A stretch of 55,113 nt of DNA from assembly GCF_002195995.1 (NCBI RefSeq), contig NZ_NHON01000030.1, positions 72,943 through 128,055 of the forward strand, read 5' to 3'. The notes beneath the pieces were generated by a model. It worked only from the letters and a program-made list of their open reading frames with translations, was not told where the DNA came from and ran no database searches. The stretch's first letter is position 1; each line of letters opens with the position of its first letter. This DNA is from Inquilinus limosus (GTDB lineage: Bacteria > Pseudomonadota > Alphaproteobacteria > DSM-16000 > Inquilinaceae). Shown here one piece after another: positions 24,598 through 31,732 of the stretch. The position numbers and the translations under genes were made by a program.

Positions 24598-26130
24598 CTA
24601 TCCGGCTTCGCAGGCCTCGGTTCTCTGCGAGACAGCCTCCCGCCGCCTTAGCAGCACATAGGCCGCCAGGGCCGCGGCGAGGGTGGCGGCGACCAGCACG
24701 GCCAGCATCGCCTGGAAGGCGCCGCCATAGGCCTGGGCCAGCGTTGCCCGGCCGAGGCCGGGCAGCAGCGCCTCGGCCCGGCCCATGTCGCCGCCGGCCA
24801 GGGCGTTGACCGCATCGGCCACCCGGCCCCCCTCGCCCGCGGCGCGGTGCAGGCCGGACTGGCCGAGCGCCACCACCAGCGCGCCGGCGGCGGCGATCGC
24901 CACCGCCTCCCCCGCCACCCGCATGGTCGAGAAGATGCCGGTGGCCATGCCGGCGCGCTCGCGCGGCACGACGCTGACCGACAGGTCGTCCATCAGCCCC
25001 CAGGGCAGGCCGGTGCCGATGCCGACCACCAGCATCGGCAGGGCCAAGGTCGTGACCCCGGCACCGACCGGCACCGCGGCGAGCCAGCCGAGGCCGAGCG
25101 CCGCGACCGCGAGGCCCGCTGCCGACAGCACCGCGGCGGAGATCCGGCGGGCCAGGAGGCCGGCCAGGAACGGCACCACCGCCATCGGTGCCGACAGGGC
25201 GATCATCAGCCCGCCTGCCTCGATCTCGCTCATCCCCTCCGCCCCGATGAAGCGCACCGGCAGCAGCACCAGCGGCACCACGAAGCAGACCGCCGTGGCG
25301 ATCGGCAGGAACTGCGCCCCGACGAAGCGCGGATAGCGGAACAGCGACAGGTCCAGCATCGGCCGCCGCACCCGCGTCTCGACCAGGACGAACAGCGCCA
25401 GCATCGCCGCGGCGCCCAGCAGCAGGCCCAGCACCACGGGGCTGCCCCAGCCGCTCTGCGGCCCCTGCATGATGCCGAAGGTCAGCAGGCCGAGAGCGGC
25501 GGTGAAGCTGAACAGCCCCGGCCAGTCGACGCCGGTGGCGCCGGGGTCGCGCGATTCCCGCATCCGCGGCACGCCGAAGGCCAGCACCAGGGCCGCGATC
25601 GCGGTGCCGGCCAGGAAGATGGCGCGCCAGCCCAGCGTCTCCACCAGCACGCCGGCCAGGATCGGACCGAAGGCCAGGCCGATGCCGAAGCTGGTGCCGA
25701 GCAGGCTGAAGGCGCGGGTGCGGGCCGGCCCCTCGAACTCCTGCGCCAGCGAGGCGGCGCCGCCGGCCATGGCGATCGAGGCGGCGACGCCCTGGGCGCC
25801 GCGCAACAGGTCCAGCGCCACCACCGAGGGCGCGAAGCCCAGCACCAGCGACAAGAGGCCGAAGCCGGCGACGCCGGTGGCGAACAGGCGCTTGCGGCCG
25901 AGCTGGTCGGCCAAGGCGCCTGCGGCCATGACGAAGCTGCCGAAGCACAGCACGAAGGCGTTCACCACCCAGGCCAGGGCCACCGGGCTGCCGCCGAGCT
26001 CGCGCCCGATCGCCGGCAGCGCCACGGCCGGGCCGGTGAAGCTGAGCGGCATCATCAGCCCGGCCAGGCAGACGGCGCCCAGCACCCACGGGCCGTGGCC
26101 GGACTCGTCGGAGACGGCGCGTGCGGTCAT
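24598..26130 (-). CDS. MFS efflux transporter (DHA2/14-span type)
   Basis: 510 residues with many hydrophobic spans, consistent with the 14-span EmrB/QacA group. The N-terminal half carries ALPAIGRELGGSPVALAWVV, DQLGRKRLFATG (the loop 2-3 motif) and the motif C-like SFGIGLAFGPILAGVL in span 5. Such proteins export drugs or toxic metabolites with protons. It starts 25 bases after the SDR stop on the same strand, so the two probably share one transcript, controlled by the divergent TetR at 26998. The start is ATG 26130, following GCGCAGGAGCGACGAG. The substrate is unknown. Confidence 0.88.
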   Translation of the reverse strand: MTARAVSDESGHGPWVLGAVCLAGLMMPLSFTGPAVALPAIGRELGGSPVALAWVVNAFVLCFGSFVMAAGALADQLGRKRLFATGVAGFGLLSLVLGFAPSVVALDLLRGAQGVAASIAMAGGAASLAQEFEGPARTRAFSLLGTSFGIGLAFGPILAGVLVETLGWRAIFLAGTAIAALVLAFGVPRMRESRDPGATGVDWPGLFSFTAALGLLTFGIMQGPQSGWGSPVVLGLLLGAAAMLALFVLVETRVRRPMLDLSLFRYPRFVGAQFLPIATAVCFVVPLVLLPVRFIGAEGMSEIEAGGLMIALSAPMAVVPFLAGLLARRISAAVLSAAGLAVAALGLGWLAAVPVGAGVTTLALPMLVVGIGTGLPWGLMDDLSVSVVPRERAGMATGIFSTMRVAGEAVAIAAAGALVVALGQSGLHRAAGEGGRVADAVNALAGGDMGRAEALLPGLGRATLAQAYGGAFQAMLAVLVAATLAAALAAYVLLRRREAVSQRTEACEAG

Positions 26131-26155
26131 CTCGTCGCTCCTGCGCTCGCGGGGA

Positions 26156-26896
26156 TCAAACAGACATCCCGCCGTCGATGGTGAGGCTGGCGCCGGTGAC
26201 GAAGCGGCTTTCGGCCGAGGCCACCCAGGCGACCAGCCCGGCGATGTCGTCGCCGCTGCCGTAGCGCGGGATCGCCATGAACGACCGCAGCGCGTCGGCG
26301 CGCGGGCCGTCGGCCGGGTTCATGTCGGTGTCGGTCGGGCCCGGCTGCACCAGGTTGACGGTGATGCCCCGGGGGCCGAGGTCCCGCGCCGCCCCCCTGA
26401 CCAGGCCGGTCAGCGCCGTCTTCGACAGGGTGTAGAGCGTGACCCCGGCGCCCGGCACGCGCTCGGCCAGGTTGCTGCCGATGACGATGATCCGCCCGCC
26501 CTCCGGCAAATGCTGCACCGCCGCCTGGGCGGCGACGAAGACGCCGCGGACATTGATCGCGACGGTGCGGTCGAACTCCTCGACCGTGAACTCGCCGAAG
26601 GGCCGGTGGACGGCGATGCCGGCATTGGCGACCAGGATGTCGAGCCGCCCGAGCTCCGCCGCCGCCCGGTCCACCGCCGCGGCCGCCGCCGCCGGGTCGG
26701 CGCTGTCGGCCTGGATCAGCACGGCGCGGCGGCCCGCCGCCTCGATGTCGCGCGCCACCGCCGCCGCCTTGTCGGGCGAGGCACTGTAGGTCAGGGCCAC
26801 GTCGGCGCCCTGCCGCGCCAGGCGGCGGGCGATGGCGGCGCCGATGCCGCGGCTGGCGCCGGTAACCAGCGCCGCTTTTCCGGACAGGTCGGCCAT
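26156..26896 (-). CDS. SDR-family oxidoreductase (3-oxoacyl reductase-like)
   Basis: 246 residues with all SDR landmarks: TGASRGIGAAIA cofactor turn, NAGIA, catalytic Ser in IGSNLAE, Tyr and Lys in YTLSK, then VNLVQPGPTDTDMNP and the C-terminal VTGASLTIDGGMSV. ADVALTYS at the second strand suggests NADPH. I use ATG 26896 (MADLSGKAAL) because GGAG stands seven bases upstream; the alternative ATG at 26908 lacks that. It is the first gene of the SDR-MFS pair under the TetR operators, a layout common for detoxification of reactive aldehydes, quinones or antibiotics. The real substrate is unknown. Confidence 0.9.
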   Translation of the reverse strand: MADLSGKAALVTGASRGIGAAIARRLARQGADVALTYSASPDKAAAVARDIEAAGRRAVLIQADSADPAAAAAAVDRAAAELGRLDILVANAGIAVHRPFGEFTVEEFDRTVAINVRGVFVAAQAAVQHLPEGGRIIVIGSNLAERVPGAGVTLYTLSKTALTGLVRGAARDLGPRGITVNLVQPGPTDTDMNPADGPRADALRSFMAIPRYGSGDDIAGLVAWVASAESRFVTGASLTIDGGMSV

Positions 26897-26911
26897 GGGA
26901 GACTCCATATC

Positions 26912-26927
26912 TTTAATGATCGATAAA
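26912..26927. promoter_or_regulatory. TetR operator O1
   Basis: TTTA-at-GATC-ga-TAAA is palindromic in its outer 4 and inner 4 bases. It sits 16 bases before the SDR start. A second site of the same form lies 57 bases away, centre to centre. Confidence 0.65.
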
Positions 26928-26968
26928 TAAATAGCTGGAGCAGTTGCATCGCACGGTCAAGCGATTTA

Positions 26969-26984
26969 TTTATGGATCGCTAAA
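26969..26984. promoter_or_regulatory. TetR operator O2
   Basis: TTTA-tg-GATC-gc-TAAA has the same TTTAnnGATCnnTAAA form as O1 and lies 14 bases before the TetR start. The flanks also match O1 in inverted orientation (TAAATAAAT next to one, ATTTATTTA next to the other). Confidence 0.65.
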
Positions 26985-26997
26985 GAAAGGATCGGAG

Positions 26998-27621
26998 ATG
27001 GCGGAGCGCGGCCGACCCCGCGGTTTCGACCGGGATGTGGCCCTGCGGCGGGCGATGGAGCTGTTCTGGCGGCACGGCTATGAGGGCGTGTCGATGGCCG
27101 AGCTGACGGCGGCGATGGGCATCGCGGCGCCCAGCCTGTACGCCGCCTTCGGCAGCAAGGAGGCGCTGTTCCGTGAGGCGATCGATCTGTACCGCGCCAC
27201 CAACGGCGCGGCCACGCGCCGGGCGCTGGATTGCGAGCGGACGGCGCGCGGCGCGATCGAGGCGATGCTGCGTGACAATGCCGACGCCTTCACCGACCCC
27301 GGCCTGCCCCATGGCTGCTTCGTCATCCTCGGCGCCGTCAACACGGCGCCGGAGCATGAGGGGGTGCGCGCCCATCTGATCGACCTGCACAAGGAATCCT
27401 GCGGCCTGATCCTGCGCCGGCTGGAACAGGGCGCGGCCGCGGGCGAATTCCCGCCGGGCGTCGATCTGGGGCCGCTGGCCGGCTTCTATTCGACCGTGCT
27501 GGCCGGGCTGTCGATCAAGGCCCGCGACGGCACCGGCCGCCGGGAGATGCACGCCATCATCGACCACGCGATGGCGGCCTGGGACGCGATGGTCGGAACG
27601 GCATCGGTCGAAGCAAGATAG
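26998..27621 (+). CDS. TetR-family regulator of the SDR-MFS pair
   Basis: 207 residues. The N-terminal helix-turn-helix (about 10-57) reads ALRRAMELFWRHGYEGVSM, then ELTAAMGIAAPSLYAAFGSK and EALFREAI, a strong TetR signature. The C-terminal domain has HGCFVILGAVNTAPEH, typical of the group related to AcrR-like regulators of oxidoreductases. ATG 26998 follows AAAGGATCGGAG. An in-frame ATG at 26944 would lie before O2 and is not credible. Divergent placement and paired palindromes strongly suggest it represses itself and the SDR-MFS transcript. The ligand is unknown. Confidence 0.9.
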   Translation: MAERGRPRGFDRDVALRRAMELFWRHGYEGVSMAELTAAMGIAAPSLYAAFGSKEALFREAIDLYRATNGAATRRALDCERTARGAIEAMLRDNADAFTDPGLPHGCFVILGAVNTAPEHEGVRAHLIDLHKESCGLILRRLEQGAAAGEFPPGVDLGPLAGFYSTVLAGLSIKARDGTGRREMHAIIDHAMAAWDAMVGTASVEAR

Positions 27622-27633
27622 ACGGCGCAGCCT

Positions 27634-27767
27634 GCCCCCTCACCCTCCCGTCGCCTACGGCGCCGGGCCCTTCCCTCTCCCCAAGGAGAGGGAAACAGCA
27701 CGGCGCCCCTCTTTACCTCTCCCCGGGGGAGAGGTCGAAATCGCGCAGCGATTTCGGGTGAGGGGGG
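27634..27767. repeat. Family A structured repeat, copy 3
   Basis: Same hairpin order as at 12859 and 14496: CCCG-t-CGCC-tac-GGCG-c-CGGG, CCCTCTCC-ccaa-GGAGAGGG, ACCTCTCC-ccggg-GGAGAGGT and CGAAATCGC-gca-GCGATTTCG, closed by CCCCCTCACCC and GGGTGAGGGGGG. Loops differ while stems are kept. It lies between two convergent genes. Confidence 0.85.
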
Positions 27768-27803
27768 CTCTGGCCCATCAGCATCCGCCGCCCCTGGCTG
27801 TGG

Positions 27804-29087
27804 CTAAGCCGGCGGCCGCTGCCACCTCCGGGTGATCTTGTACACTGCGGCCGGCGGCACGTTCGCCACCGCCCGGCCGATCCGTACCGCCTTGAGGCCG
27901 AGCCGGTCGAGGATGGCGCGCGGGATCGGGCAGCGCGGCCCGTAGGTGAACTGGTAGAACGCCCCGTCCGGCCGCAGATGGCCGAAGGCGCCGTTGAGGA
28001 TGCCGATCACCGTCTTGGGCGGCATCGACAGCACCGGCAGGCCGCTGACCACGGCGCCGGCCTTCTCGCCGTTGAACGGATCCGCCGTGCCCAGCCGGGC
28101 CGCGTTCATGCACAGCACCTGCGCCTCGGGGAAGCGCTGGTGCAGCAGCGCCGCGAAATCCGGCCCGGCCTCGACCAGCGCCAGCCGCGATTCCGGCACG
28201 CCGCGGCCGATCAGCGCTCGGGTGAAGGCCCCGGTGCCGGGCCCGAGCTCGATCACCGGCGCGCTCTCCGGCCCGATCTCGGCGGTGATCGCCGCGGCCA
28301 GGGCCCGCCCCGAGGGCACCACCGCGGCCACCCGCAGCGGCGCCTTCAGCCAGGCGCGGAAGAAGGCGAAATCGTCGGCCGCATCCTGGCGGCGCGACGG
28401 ACCGGTGGCGGGCCGCGGCGACAGCGCGGGGCCCTGCGCCAGCACAGGCGCACCGGCGGAGGAGACGGCGACAGCCTGCCGTCGGCGGGAGAAATTGCGC
28501 CACATCATCGTGCCCATAAGCTCCACCAGCACCAGCGCGACCAGCACTGTCAACGCGAGAGAGGATGCGTTCGGGGCGGGTTCGACCAGCGCCGCGGCGG
28601 CATAGCCGGTGCCGATGAACAGCCCGTTCCACAGACCGATCCCGAGGGCGGTCGCAGCGAAGAACATCAAGGGTCTGGCCCGCAAGAGCCCGGCGATGCC
28701 GGGCGCCACCAGCCGCACGGTCGGCACCAGCTGCGCCACCAGCGCGAACAGCGCGCCGCGGTCCTGGAACCAGGCGATGCAGCGGTCGACCCGCGCCGGG
28801 CCCATGCCGAAGAAGCCGGCGGTCCGCCGCAGCAGCGCGCCGGCCCGGGCCTCTCCCAAGCCCCAGCCCAGCCCGTAGAACAGCGCGCAGCCGGCGACGC
28901 CGCCGATCACCGTCATCGTCAGGGCCAGCGGCAGCGACCAATAGCCCTCGCCCACCGCCACCCCGACCGCGACCAGCAGGCCGTAGGAGGGCAGGATCGG
29001 CAGCAGGCGCTCGACCAGCATCAGGCCGAACAGGCCGGCAACGCTGCAGACGGCGATCCAGGGCATAAGGGCTCCCAGCGGGTCCAA
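27804..29087 (-). CDS. VTT (DedA-type) membrane domain fused to PmtA-like phospholipid N-methyltransferase
   Basis: A 427-residue fusion. Residues about 20-195 are a VTT/SNARE-associated domain: GLMLVERLLPILPSYGLL with the E-x-x-x-P-x-x-P loop, GLGWGLGEA, and QLVPTVRLVAPGIAGLLR with the Pro-Arg re-entrant motif, plus a further C-terminal span. Residues about 237-427 are an SAM methyltransferase of the PmtA type: VIELGPGTGAFTRALI (SAM loop), LALVEAG, VVSGLPVLSMP and FYQFTYGPRCPIP. PmtA enzymes methylate phosphatidylethanolamine to phosphatidylcholine; VTT proteins move or scramble lipids. I prefer TTG 29087 after AGGGGAG; ATG 29108 and ATG 29066 are alternatives. It stands alone, divergent from a LysR gene. 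Confidence 0.85.
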   Translation of the reverse strand: MDPLGALMPWIAVCSVAGLFGLMLVERLLPILPSYGLLVAVGVAVGEGYWSLPLALTMTVIGGVAGCALFYGLGWGLGEARAGALLRRTAGFFGMGPARVDRCIAWFQDRGALFALVAQLVPTVRLVAPGIAGLLRARPLMFFAATALGIGLWNGLFIGTGYAAAALVEPAPNASSLALTVLVALVLVELMGTMMWRNFSRRRQAVAVSSAGAPVLAQGPALSPRPATGPSRRQDAADDFAFFRAWLKAPLRVAAVVPSGRALAAAITAEIGPESAPVIELGPGTGAFTRALIGRGVPESRLALVEAGPDFAALLHQRFPEAQVLCMNAARLGTADPFNGEKAGAVVSGLPVLSMPPKTVIGILNGAFGHLRPDGAFYQFTYGPRCPIPRAILDRLGLKAVRIGRAVANVPPAAVYKITRRWQRPPA

Positions 29088-29322
29088 GGCCGACTCCCCT
29101 GTTATCATAGTAGGAACCAGAAGGTCAGGGGAACGCGATAGCGGTGCGTCCCGCTCATATGAGGACGGTGCCCGGCGGCAGGTCGCGGCAGCGGCATTGC
29201 GCCGCGGCACGGCCCCCTGCGTCCAGGGGCCGGGCGCCGCCCGCCCCGCTCTCCCGCCGCATGGTCCCGACAGGCTATGGGCGCTCGATTTGCGGCGCCA
29301 TCCGGAATAATCTGCAAGGGCC

Positions 29323-30324
29323 ATGAAGAAACCCTTCACAATCGAGCGCGACCAGCTGGACGGCGTGATCGCCGTGCTGCGGGTGGCCGAGCGCCGCAGC
29401 TTCCGGGCGGCGGCGGCGGAGCTGGGGGTGTCGCCCTCGGCGATCAGCCAGACCATCCGCGGGCTGGAGGCGCGGCTGGGCGTGGCCCTCCTGACCCGCA
29501 CCACCCGCCGGGTCGGGCTGACCGAGGCCGGGCAGCGCTTCCTCGACCGCGCCCGGCCGGCGGTGGCGGAGATCCTGGCCGCCTTCGACGCGGCGCAGAG
29601 CCTGGGTGAGGCGGTGACCGGCCTGCTGCGGCTGAACATGCCGCGGGCGCTGGTGCCGTTCCTGGCCGAGCCGATCCTGGCCCAGTTCGGCGCCGCCCAC
29701 CCGGCGCTGCAGATCGAGATCTTCGCCGAGGACGGGTTGGCCAACATCGTCGCCGAGGGCTTCGACGCCGGCATCCGCCTGGGCGAGCTGCTGGAGGCCG
29801 ACATGGTGGCGGTGCGGCTGACCCCGCCCTTCCAGTTCGCCGTGGTCGGGTCCCCCGCCTATTTCGCCCGGCACGGCCGGCCGCAGCGGCCGGAGGATTT
29901 GCACCGGCATGCCTGCATCGGCACCCGCCAGTCGCCGCAGGGACCGATCTATCGCTGGGAGTTCGTCGAGGGCAGCCGCGCCTTCGACATCGCGGTGGCC
30001 GGGCCGGTGATCGTCAACAGCGGCGGGCTGAACCTGATGGCGGCGGCGATGGGGCTGGGCCTGGCCTATACTGCGGCGCCGGCGGCGCAGGACCAGGTCG
30101 CCGCCGGGGCGCTGGAGCCGGTGCTGCAGGACTTCTGCCCCGGCACCCCCGGCCTGTTCCTGTACTATCCAAGCCGGGCCCAGGCCCTGCCCAAGCTGCG
30201 CGCCTTCATCGAGTTCGTGCACGACACGCTGCGGCCGGAGACGACGGCCTATATGGGCGCGCGGGACGGGACGCCGAAAAAATCCGTCCCGCCTGTCGGC
30301 TTCCGGCTTCCCGGACCGTCCTAG
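29323..30324 (+). CDS. LysR-family transcription regulator
   Basis: 333 residues. The N-terminal winged helix (about 9-70) reads LDGVIAVLRVAERRSF, then AAAELGVSPSAISQTIRGLE and LTRTTRRVGLTEAGQRFL, a standard LysR head. The effector domain follows (TGLLRLNMPRALVPFLAEPI, FDAGIRLGELLEADMVAVRL), like regulators that act on neighbouring oxidoreductase genes. It is divergent from the VTT-methyltransferase, with a 235-base gap (29088-29322) in which I see no gene, and it lies 32 bases before a DUF1428 gene on the same strand. Either neighbour could be its target. Start is ATG 29323, after a weak CAAGGGCC. Confidence 0.9.
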   Translation: MKKPFTIERDQLDGVIAVLRVAERRSFRAAAAELGVSPSAISQTIRGLEARLGVALLTRTTRRVGLTEAGQRFLDRARPAVAEILAAFDAAQSLGEAVTGLLRLNMPRALVPFLAEPILAQFGAAHPALQIEIFAEDGLANIVAEGFDAGIRLGELLEADMVAVRLTPPFQFAVVGSPAYFARHGRPQRPEDLHRHACIGTRQSPQGPIYRWEFVEGSRAFDIAVAGPVIVNSGGLNLMAAAMGLGLAYTAAPAAQDQVAAGALEPVLQDFCPGTPGLFLYYPSRAQALPKLRAFIEFVHDTLRPETTAYMGARDGTPKKSVPPVGFRLPGPS

Positions 30325-30326
30325 GG

Positions 30327-30340
30327 TCGATTGCAATCGA
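30327..30340. promoter_or_regulatory. Perfect 14-base palindrome between LysR and DUF1428 genes
   Basis: TCGATTGCAATCGA lies two bases past the LysR stop and just before the GGAGGAG ribosome site of the DUF1428 gene. It could be an operator giving that gene separate control. It is too short to be a terminator. Confidence 0.4.
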
Positions 30341-30356
30341 ACGGAGGAGACGCGCC

Positions 30357-30710
30357 ATGTCCTATGCAGACGGATTCGTGCTGGCGGTGCCGAAGGCGAA
30401 GCTGGAGGAGTACAAGGAGATGGCGCGCAACGCCGGCGCGGTGTGGAAGGACCACGGCGCCCTGGCCTATGTCGAATGCACCGGCGACGACACGCCCTAT
30501 GGCGAGGTGACCTCCTTCCCGCGCTCGGTGCAGGCGAAGGAGGACGAGATCGTGATCTTCTCCTGGATCGTCTACGAATCCCGCGCCGCCCGCGACGAGA
30601 TCCTGAAGAAGGTGATGGCCGACCCGCGGCTGCACATGGACCCGTCCGCCATGCCCTTCGATGCCAAGCGCATGATCTATGGCGGCTTCGAGGTGTTCGT
30701 GGAGCTTTGA
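30357..30710 (+). CDS. DUF1428 family protein (YbaA-like)
   Basis: 117 residues, full length for the family. MSYADGFVLAVPK, YVECTGDD, KEDEIVIFSWIVYESRAARD and the closing FDAKRMIYGGFEVFVEL are the conserved blocks. The fold is a ferredoxin-like dimeric alpha/beta barrel, the same class as EthD and antibiotic monooxygenase proteins, but no reaction is established. CGGAGGAGACGCGCC gives a strong ribosome site. It may be co-transcribed with the LysR gene or have its own promoter at the palindrome 30327-30340. No partner gene follows; a family B repeat begins 25 bases later. Confidence 0.92.
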   Translation: MSYADGFVLAVPKAKLEEYKEMARNAGAVWKDHGALAYVECTGDDTPYGEVTSFPRSVQAKEDEIVIFSWIVYESRAARDEILKKVMADPRLHMDPSAMPFDAKRMIYGGFEVFVEL

Positions 30711-30734
30711 CGACGGGGCTCCAGCCCCCCGGCA

Positions 30735-30830
30735 CCGTCATGGCGAGCGCAGCGTGGCCATCCAGTCCCGCAGCCGCAGCGGGCTTGGCTAACCTGGATG
30801 GCCACGCCCCTGCGGGGCTCGCCATGACGG
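30735..30830. repeat. Family B repeat, copy 4 (GGCCATCC subfamily)
   Basis: CCGTCATGGCGAGC pairs with GCTCGCCATGACGG; inner arms GTGGCCATCCAG and CCTGGATGGCCACG. The centre differs from all other copies (a CAGCCGCAGCGGGCTTGG insert). Confidence 0.85.
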
Positions 30831-30853
30831 GATGGGTCGAGAGGCTTGCTCTC

Positions 30854-30931
30854 TCACACCGGATCGCGGTCGAACTGGCCGGCGCCGGCATCGGCCCGCG
30901 GCTCCGGCCGCAGCACGGGATAGTCGCTCAT
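30854..30931 (-). CDS. Possible 25-residue small protein
   Basis: ATG 30931 is preceded by GGGAGGACAGCCGG and opens a 25-codon frame (MSDYPVLRPEPRADAGAGQF, then five more residues). It lies 68 bases past the stop of the TetR gene on the same strand. No family is recognised. The ribosome site is good but the length is within chance; it could also be a remnant of a larger gene. Confidence 0.25.
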   Translation of the reverse strand: MSDYPVLRPEPRADAGAGQFDRDPV

Positions 30932-30999
30932 CCGGCTGTCCTCCCATCGTCTCGAAGGAACAACGCCGCGCCGCGACATTCGTCGCCGGGAGCGGTCCG

Positions 31000-31605
31000 T
31001 CAGCCGGCCGCCGGGCGGTCCGTCAGCAGGCCGGAGAGCATCGTCTCGAAGGCCTGCACCGAACGGCGGGACGCGGCGTCCGGGTCGGGGGCGTTGGCGA
31101 TCCACTGGGCGGCGTGCAGCATCGCCCCGTTGATCAGCCGCGCCGTCGCCTCCGGGTCGACCGGGCGGATCGTGCCGTCGGCGGCCAGCCGGCGCAGCGC
31201 CCCGGTCATCGAGGCGATGCAGGCGGACTGGCCGTCCCAGGTCGACGGGTCGCCCAGCACCGACGGGCCGTCGCGCAGCACGATGCGCCGGATCTCCGGC
31301 TCCACCGCCATCTCGAGATAGGCGGTGCATTCGGCGACGAAGGCTCGCCAGGGGTCGGCGGCGCGGCGCGAGACCTGCTGCAGCCGGGCGTTCATCTCGG
31401 CGTCGATCTCGGCGATCACCGCGCGCAGCAGGCCCTTCTTGTCGCCGAAATGATGGTACAGCGCGCCGCGGGTCAGCCCGGCCCCGGCGGTGAAATCGTC
31501 CATCGACGCCGCGGCGTAGCCCGCGGTGCCGAAGGCGTGGCGGGCCGCCGCCAGCAGCTTGGCGCGGGTCTCGGCGATCATCTCGCTGCGGGGTCGGTGG
31601 GCCAT
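31000..31605 (-). CDS. TetR-family regulator of the adjacent MFS gene
   Basis: 201 residues from ATG 31605, which follows AAAGGAGG. The helix-turn-helix spans about 9-58: AETRAKLLAAARHAFGTAGY, then MDDFTAGAGLTRGALYHHFG and DKKGLLRAVIAEID. The C-terminal domain (YLEMAVEPEIRRIVLRDGP and RLINGAMLHAAQW) resembles the TetR_C group found with efflux pumps. It is divergent from the MFS gene at 31733. The 127-base gap holds three perfect palindromes of one consensus, a clear sign that this protein controls both genes. Confidence 0.9.
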   Translation of the reverse strand: MAHRPRSEMIAETRAKLLAAARHAFGTAGYAAASMDDFTAGAGLTRGALYHHFGDKKGLLRAVIAEIDAEMNARLQQVSRRAADPWRAFVAECTAYLEMAVEPEIRRIVLRDGPSVLGDPSTWDGQSACIASMTGALRRLAADGTIRPVDPEATARLINGAMLHAAQWIANAPDPDAASRRSVQAFETMLSGLLTDRPAAG

Positions 31606-31618
31606 GCCCCTCCTTTCA

Positions 31619-31633
31619 CATACGCTGCGTATG
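31619..31633. promoter_or_regulatory. TetR operator 1 of 3
   Basis: CATACG-ctg-CGTATG, perfect 6+3+6, 14 bases before the TetR start and next to its ribosome site. Confidence 0.7.
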
Positions 31634-31639
31634 CCAATT

Positions 31640-31658
31640 GACATGCGTCGCGCATGTC
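31640..31658. promoter_or_regulatory. TetR operator 2 of 3
   Basis: GACATGCG-tcg-CGCATGTC, perfect 8+3+8, with the same CATrCGnnnCGyATG core. It is centred 23 bases from operator 1 and 30 from operator 3. Confidence 0.7.
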
Positions 31659-31671
31659 ATTATCTGCTTCA

Positions 31672-31686
31672 CATACGGCGCGTATG
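31672..31686. promoter_or_regulatory. TetR operator 3 of 3
   Basis: CATACG-gcg-CGTATG, perfect 6+3+6, 46 bases before the MFS start. It is preceded by TTCA exactly as operator 1 is. Confidence 0.7.
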
Positions 31687-31732
31687 CAAGTGGCCGTGTG
31701 GTATGTGATATCGGCCGCAGCGGAGACCTGCC

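Noticed and set aside
29109-29804. N-terminal extension of the VTT-methyltransferase frame
   Set aside because: The open frame continues into the divergent LysR gene, but the added part has no motif and crosses the promoter region; starts at 29066-29108 have ribosome sites.
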